In this document: piece after piece, positions 58,288-64,000 of the stretch
How positions within the stretch are numbered: the first letter of the stretch is position 1
Layout of the letters: every line of letters begins with the position of its first letter
Origin: Echinarachnius parma
Taxonomy: Eukaryota; Echinodermata; Echinoidea; Clypeasteroida; Echinarachniidae
Direction of reading: 5' to 3'
NCBI GenBank assembly: GCA_037951105.1
Contig: JBAMJV010003954.1
Span: 106,525 to 170,524 of the forward strand
Length of the DNA: 64,000 nt
The notes under the pieces: generated by a model
Told to the model about the DNA's origin: nothing
Databases searched by the model: none
Seen by the model: the letters and a program-made list of their open reading frames with translations, nothing else
Position numbers and translations under genes: made by a program

Positions 58288-60595
58288 ACCATGACTTAAA
58301 GGTATGGCAAAGTATTGTGAAATTCTGAATATTGGCTGGCCAGTGATTCTGTTTAATTGTAATACATTTGAACACCCCTGTGGATATAATATAAACACTA
58401 AACAATTTGGCTCCTAAAACGCATGTTATTGAGAATTCGAATATTGATGATAAAATTGGAGATATGACCATGGAAATCTCAGAATACACAGTTCTGAAAA
58501 AACTTTACCAAATGCAAACAACATATAGTAAAGAAACACTGTTGTAAAGCCAAAGTGATGTCAATCTGGAGAGGGCGGTATACACAATACAGATTTTATC
58601 AATATTTCACTCAATTAAGCCCCGATTTCAACCACGATACTAGACCATTGGTTATAGTTGGATCGCAAACCATTCAAATATATACATTTAAAACAACCCA
58701 ATGATCGCAAGCAAAAACTTTGTATTACCTTTAACATCAAGGTCGACGACCTAGCACCCACATCCACCAAACAATTTCGAGTTAAATTTGAACTAATTAA
58801 CAGCATATTTATTATTCTAGTACTGTCTTCCGTTTCTTTCTAATCAATTTCATAAAGTTTTTAAATTATATGTTATGTTGTAATATGATTAAACAAAACC
58901 CATTTTTACGGTTTTAACACATTTATATATACATTTTAAATGTCTTTAAACGATTTATTCCAACAAATAGACATGTTTTCTCTTTTTATCGGAATCAATA
59001 TGTTTGTGCGTTAAACATGTATAACTGTTGATACGCAGTACTACAAGGAACTCCCGGGAATCGTACACAAATATGAAAAACATGACAACAAAACTTATCA
59101 ATTTTTTTAGAAGTGTCTAGTTTTGTCTAATTCTTAATGTCGAGATGTAAGGGCAACTGTGTATTAATATCATTGATATCAGGCACTTGATTATAAAGGA
59201 AAAGTACAGCCTTCGGAAACTGTCAAGAAACCTTTAGATTTAACTTCCTATCTATACTCCGCAAAAACGGAAACTGGACACTTGTATAAGACGATACATT
59301 TCTTATTCATCAACGGTAAAATATGTGCTATTGTATATCAAATTAGAGATAACATGACCCTCTTGAATATTGACATGAAATCCAGATGAAATCAATCATG
59401 CACGGACTTGTCATGGTCAATTAACCTCACCAAGGTCTGTTTTCAAAAATGGAACATCCACTGAACCATATAAATGTTGATAAGCATAATCTAAAACGCT
59501 ATTTATGACATGGCATAATTTTTCATTACAAATGTGACTTTTCTGTCTTCATCTCATTAAATTAAGACAAATTGTTAACGTTATCTGTTTTTTTTTCATC
59601 CCAAAGTAAATAAACGGGAAATTCCATGGCAAAGGTTTATCAGTCAAAACCGCAGTTTGTGCCCTTATTTCAGCATGAAAAAATTGTATAAATTCTTCTC
59701 AAGAATTCTACCGTAGTCTAAAGATCTTCAAAACCTGAAGTCACACTTGGTCAAACATTTGGGCAGTCTTTAACATGACATTTCTCTAGGCAAATATGGT
59801 TAAAATTGTAGGGGACACATGAATCGGACAAGCTTCATGCCTCTAATACAGTCCAGTATGATAATGCTCTCATTACCTGGACCTGTTCTTTTGACAAATT
59901 TGTATTTTCCAGAGTTTGTTCAGAACAATAAAGTTGAATAATGTCATAATCTACTTGCCCTGCTCATCTTGTGTTAAGTGAAACGATTGCTATCATTTTA
60001 GTCGAATAGTGTGGTCCTTCATTTTTTTTGCTATACAATGGATTATGATGTCATTCAAGACCGCGATAAATCATTCATGGGGTTAAACAATAGGTTTGTT
60101 CCCGCGTCTTTAGGTTGAAAGGTTTCAAAGGGTACGTACATATTAGCGAGGCAAACCTTTATTGTGCCATCTTATTTAGTAAAATATGGTGATGACATTT
60201 CTATTTCAATATGTTTAGTTCAATTAAACTTCACTTCGCATTATCATTTTAGGAATTTATTGACTCTTCCCAGAACTCAAATTCCGTTTTTTAACAGTTT
60301 TTTAATGTCGTATTTCAAAATAGCTGATTAAATAGTTGAAATACTATAATAGCATTTAAATACTTTAACGATATTTTTACCTTTGCTTTAAGATGTTATA
60401 TTCTAATGCGATTGGTGTATAATCAGTGTTATATCTACTATATCCTGATGGTTATTGTATTCATCTTGGTTTCATTGCATTAACTATATTGAAGATGATG
60501 GCGCCTATCAAGGTGACTACAGGTCATACAATGCCAAATTAGTCAAAGTAATTGGATTTGAATAAACCTCTCCACTGAGGACTTAACCGTCAAGC
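58288..60595. other. Downstream of the apextrin-like gene, no recognisable gene
   Basis: AT-rich. No canonical AATAAA lies in the first 500 bases after the stop codon. No coding similarity or regular repeat is seen. Confidence 0.55.
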
Positions 60596-60655
60596 AGTGC
60601 TAGCATGGTGGAAGTGTCCCTGTCCGGAAAACAGGTTCAAATCTTAGCTGGTTTT
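60596..60655 (+). other. Weak tRNA-like sequence
   Basis: TAGCATGGTGG resembles an A box and GGTTCAAATCT a B box, 33 bases apart. No cloverleaf closes properly. It is possibly a decayed SINE head. Confidence 0.25.
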
Positions 60656-61159
60656 TCTGACTAATTAACTTTTCAGATTGAATATTCAATCTTATATCAC
60701 AAAAAGTAAAGAAAGGAATTTAAAAATAAGTACTTGGATAAAGACAATACTTTTCTGGTCCTGCTTAAATTGTCTGTTGAATAGTAACATCATGTAGGAT
60801 GACCTTTATTACATGCTTCATCAAAATATCTCCCTCGGAATTATGTTTTTTGAAATGGAATAAACCGATGTAAAGTAAGATATTTTTGAAGGGTATGTTA
60901 TCATTTTATCTTTGTCGATATTTCTAATACTCTATGAGAAAAAATTAAACAAAATTGTGGATGGTATTGTTGTCGTTTTATTGTCTTTTTATTCATGTAA
61001 ATATTAATTTTGATGGTCTGTCTAGGTGAAGAGTAATGGTGCTTTTGTGTGGATAGATCCCTTTTAAGCAGCGGCAAATTTAAACCAAAACGGATCAGTT
61101 TTCTTGAAAAAAGTTTCGTTTTTATCTCGCGAGCCAAAACCACAGCCAAAATCGCCCTA

Positions 61160-61860
61160 AAAGAGCCATATTCCTCTAGACACGGCATATTGTCAAGGAT
61201 CCCATCAGGCCCGAACTATTAAATTGTAAGGGACAAAAGTGCCCCATTTTAGGCGGGATCTATTTTGTCTCAAGGGGCACATTTTCAGCGTCAGAACCAG
61301 AATTGCTTGATTAAAATGTCTGAAGATCTCCCCGTCTGGAGCGATTAGTCGTTTTCCATGATTTAAAGTTCCGTAGTAGTAGAGCTGATATAGTCCTATT
61401 CGACTGTCAACCAAAAATAAAACGAGTGCCCAATCAAGGATGAAATTTTTACTAGGGTTTCTTAAAGCCCAAATTGCACTTATCAACTACCATAAACTGC
61501 ACCGCAGGTTTTTTAACGGGGGGGAAAAATGCCCTACGAGCGCCCATAATTGACCCTTTGGATTGTTAAAGGTGTCCCCGTCAGGGGGATGTTAATTTTT
61601 AAAGAGAAAAAAACAACCTGCGAGAGCAGGAAGTGCTCTATATTTTATTTCAAAATGTGTCTCGTCAAGGGAGGGGGGGGGGGGGGGGGGTAGTCTCTAC
61701 TTCCAAAGGAGCGACGGTACCTTTTCTGGAGCCATACATTTCCCCCTTTTTCAAGAGGCAAATAGCCCCTTTTGCCCCATTAAAAAGGTACACTGCACAA
61801 GACAAAATTTCACCTTTTTTTTTTGTCTGAGAAACCTTTGAGGAGAAAATTCCCTCCCCC
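61160..61860. repeat. Degenerate TGCCCC tandem array, related to 42860-43620
   Basis: Loose units such as AAAGTGCCCCATTTTAGGCG, GTGTCCCCGTCAGGGGGATG and GTGTCTCGTCAAGGGAGGGG are spread over 700 bp, with a G run near 61671-61690 and a C run near 61855-61875. Confidence 0.6.
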
Positions 61861-61954
61861 CCCCCCCCCCCCCCCAGTTTCGTCAACCTTAATCCAAACC
61901 CTCAACACACACACACACCACTTTCAACACTTTGGCAGATCTCCCATACACATT

Positions 61955-62060
61955 GGGTGATTTCAAATTCGGTGTTGACTACTGGTGTTTAATTGGTGTC
62001 GTGTGAGAACACCAACACCAGCCACAACGGCGTACTTCAAAATCAGGCTGGTGTTGGGGG
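61955..62060. mobile_element. Diverged relative of the 106-bp palindromic MITE
   Basis: CATTGGGTGATTTCAAATTCGGTG parallels the element at 31565, and GAACACCAACACCAGCC with ACTTCAAAATCA form the opposite side. Degenerate. Confidence 0.5.
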
Positions 62061-64000
62061 TTGACCTCGTAAATTAGACGTACTTCGTGTAGTTGGTTTG
62101 GAATATTGTGTAAAATAATCGGCTGGAAGACTGAGTTCATCGGTTGGTGTTGGTGATTTACATGTAATTTTGCCCACTCACCAACAACTTCTAGGGAGTG
62201 GGAGATTTTGTGATTTCAAGTTTACTTATAATTCAAACTATTTCTACCCCCAAAACAAAACACCTGACATGTAAACAAGACCGAATAATCAATGATAGAT
62301 CTCTTTTTATCGAAAAACTGATATAGTCCCGTGGGCCAGAGGGGGTCTACTACCGGGGACCCCCCCCTATGATCCTCCGACTTGGGGTGTCATTTTGTCC
62401 CATTGATATGTCTAATGTTAGAAAACAAAATGTTAACAAGAGAAAAAACTCATATACACTATGTTTTTTTTACTACTTTTTTGGATGTATGTAAAAAATA
62501 GCACTTTTTTCATTTTTTGCTGCATTTCCTTAGGGTTGGTGAAAATTGAGATTGCGTTAAGTGCTCTCATTTAATAATGGCCCAAGTCCTTTATCAACTA
62601 AATTTTGCTGATACATATTTTTGATATATGCCTAAGAGACAGGAAAAGTTTTCATGGTCAAAGTTGATTCGCTTCATATAATTATGGACGTCATCAAATT
62701 TGCATATGAAAAAATCATGGGAATATCCGTAAACAAAAACGGTCAAAAAAAACAATGTTCATTAGTATAGTTAATTTTTTTTCACCATGAGAATGATGAT
62801 AATGAGCTTAAAACTTATTATGTGTATTTCTGAAAGTACATTCAAATCAGAAATGCTATTATTCTTTGAATATAATGTACAAAAATTACATTTTTTTATT
62901 ACGTAATCACCATTGCCGTCATATGCAATTGTAAGGCATATGATGGCCATTTTGTGTAGTGCACAAATCGGTACATATTGCTCCCTCTTTAATTTCTTTA
63001 TTTTAGAACCAATCGCTCTCATATTTGGCACATATGTAGAACTAGTAGGGCTCGTCTGTTTGCAATAAGTATAATTTCAAAAGGTCATCATATGAGGGCG
63101 GTATTTACTAAAAATTTGATAAAAACATACAAAATCCTTTAAATTCCGATAACATTTTTTTCTTTTCTCTATCTGCCTGATTTGTATAGACAACTTGACA
63201 TTTTGTTTGCATTATTATGCAACTTTACTTTTCCTAGAATGAAATTAAAGACTGTTATGTTGTATCTTATATCTTTTAGGGTATAGATAAGGCATAACTC
63301 CCTCTAGATTGTACCCTAAAAGTGGAATAGGGAATACAGTGCGCTACACACAATTAACTATTTCGATTATTTATTCACTCCTTACCTGAATCTAGTCCTG
63401 AATGAGTTTTTCAATAGCATGTTTATTACGATATAAAATTAAGGCAAAATGTGTGGGGACGTCTTGCCAGAAACTTTTTTTTCTAAATAGTTTGTATTAT
63501 TATCTTTGGCATCACTTTTCTTTCAAAGAGAACAAATACGTCTCGTTGACAAGTTCATTATTTGATCCCTCCTCAATTATGAGTTTTTGTCTCAAACTGA
63601 TGGTTCTGTGTTGACAAATGGATTTTGCTTGATCAGTATTCAAGTCCATACTTACGAGGACGATTATAATATATTTGTTTAATTTTTACGGGCTAATTAA
63701 GGCATGTATACTCATGTATATTTTCAATACAGGTATGTGTCGCTTCAAAGACCCCTGTTTTTACAGCCGATCCGGCGGCTCCTAAGGTTCCCATTTTCAT
63801 TTTGAAAAAGCCAATCGCCGCTCCTATAAGTGTCATTTTCATCAAAACAATATACAAGGCCGCTTTTTTTCAGAGCTCTGCCTCGATAATAGTTGGCGAT
63901 AGACAAGTGTTGGAGATAAGTCTACATTTTCTACGTGGTAGGATATCTCCCGTACAGTGAAGGCATTATCTGCTGCAGATTGATAAACTGTTTGCTTTCA
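62061..64000. other. No recognisable gene
   Basis: AT-rich sequence with no convincing exon, RNA gene or complete repeat element. Confidence 0.5.

Overview
The window is animal nuclear DNA: AT-rich, intron-rich and dense with non-autonomous DNA transposons, LINE remnants, satellites and homopolymer runs. It resembles an ambulacrarian or other marine deuterostome. The best clue is a gene joining a MACPF domain to an apextrin C-terminal (ApeC) domain, known from echinoderms, amphioxus and other marine invertebrates. An echinoderm is my best guess, but that is an inference. The sequence opens with GAATTC, so it may begin at an EcoRI cloning junction.

Three protein genes can be assembled exon by exon with consistent splice sites and phases. 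(1) 2542-11169, + strand: a four-exon, 12-TM major-facilitator transporter of the monocarboxylate-transporter (SLC16) type, about 549 aa. (2) 30977-19984, - strand: the last eleven exons of an adaptor-like protein with a PH domain, a proline- and tyrosine-motif-rich linker and two PDZ domains; its 5' end is not found. (3) 44370-58287, + strand: a nine-exon secreted apextrin-like protein, about 564 aa, with signal peptide, MACPF domain and ApeC domain. The genes look functionally unrelated. The adaptor and the apextrin gene are arranged head to head, with a candidate promoter and untranslated exon at 41.6-41.7 kb that could serve the apextrin gene.

Everything else is repeats. Layout: 0-2.5 kb flank with a deleted Tc1 element; 2.5-11.3 kb transporter gene with a LINE fragment in intron 1 and minisatellites in intron 3; 11.3-20 kb gene-free, with several inverted-repeat elements (one with a 9-bp target duplication, one hAT MITE, one 1.5-kb foldback) and a satellite ending at the adaptor's stop codon; 20-31 kb adaptor gene with many MITEs in its introns; 31-44 kb gene-free, with a second copy of a 1054-bp hAT element, a 177-bp satellite, a LINE RT remnant and microsatellites; 44-58.3 kb apextrin gene with a LINE remnant, long hairpins, a head-to-head Tc1 palindrome, a foldback and a tRNA-like SINE in its introns; 58.3-64 kb gene-free.

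The most notable signals are: two 1054-bp hAT copies that look identical, each with its own 8-bp target duplication; a TTAA-flanked MITE family whose central palindrome changes base by base but stays palindromic; a related TTAA element with an empty-site paralogue nearby; and the unusual PH-linker-PDZ-PDZ adaptor. All alignments were made by eye.
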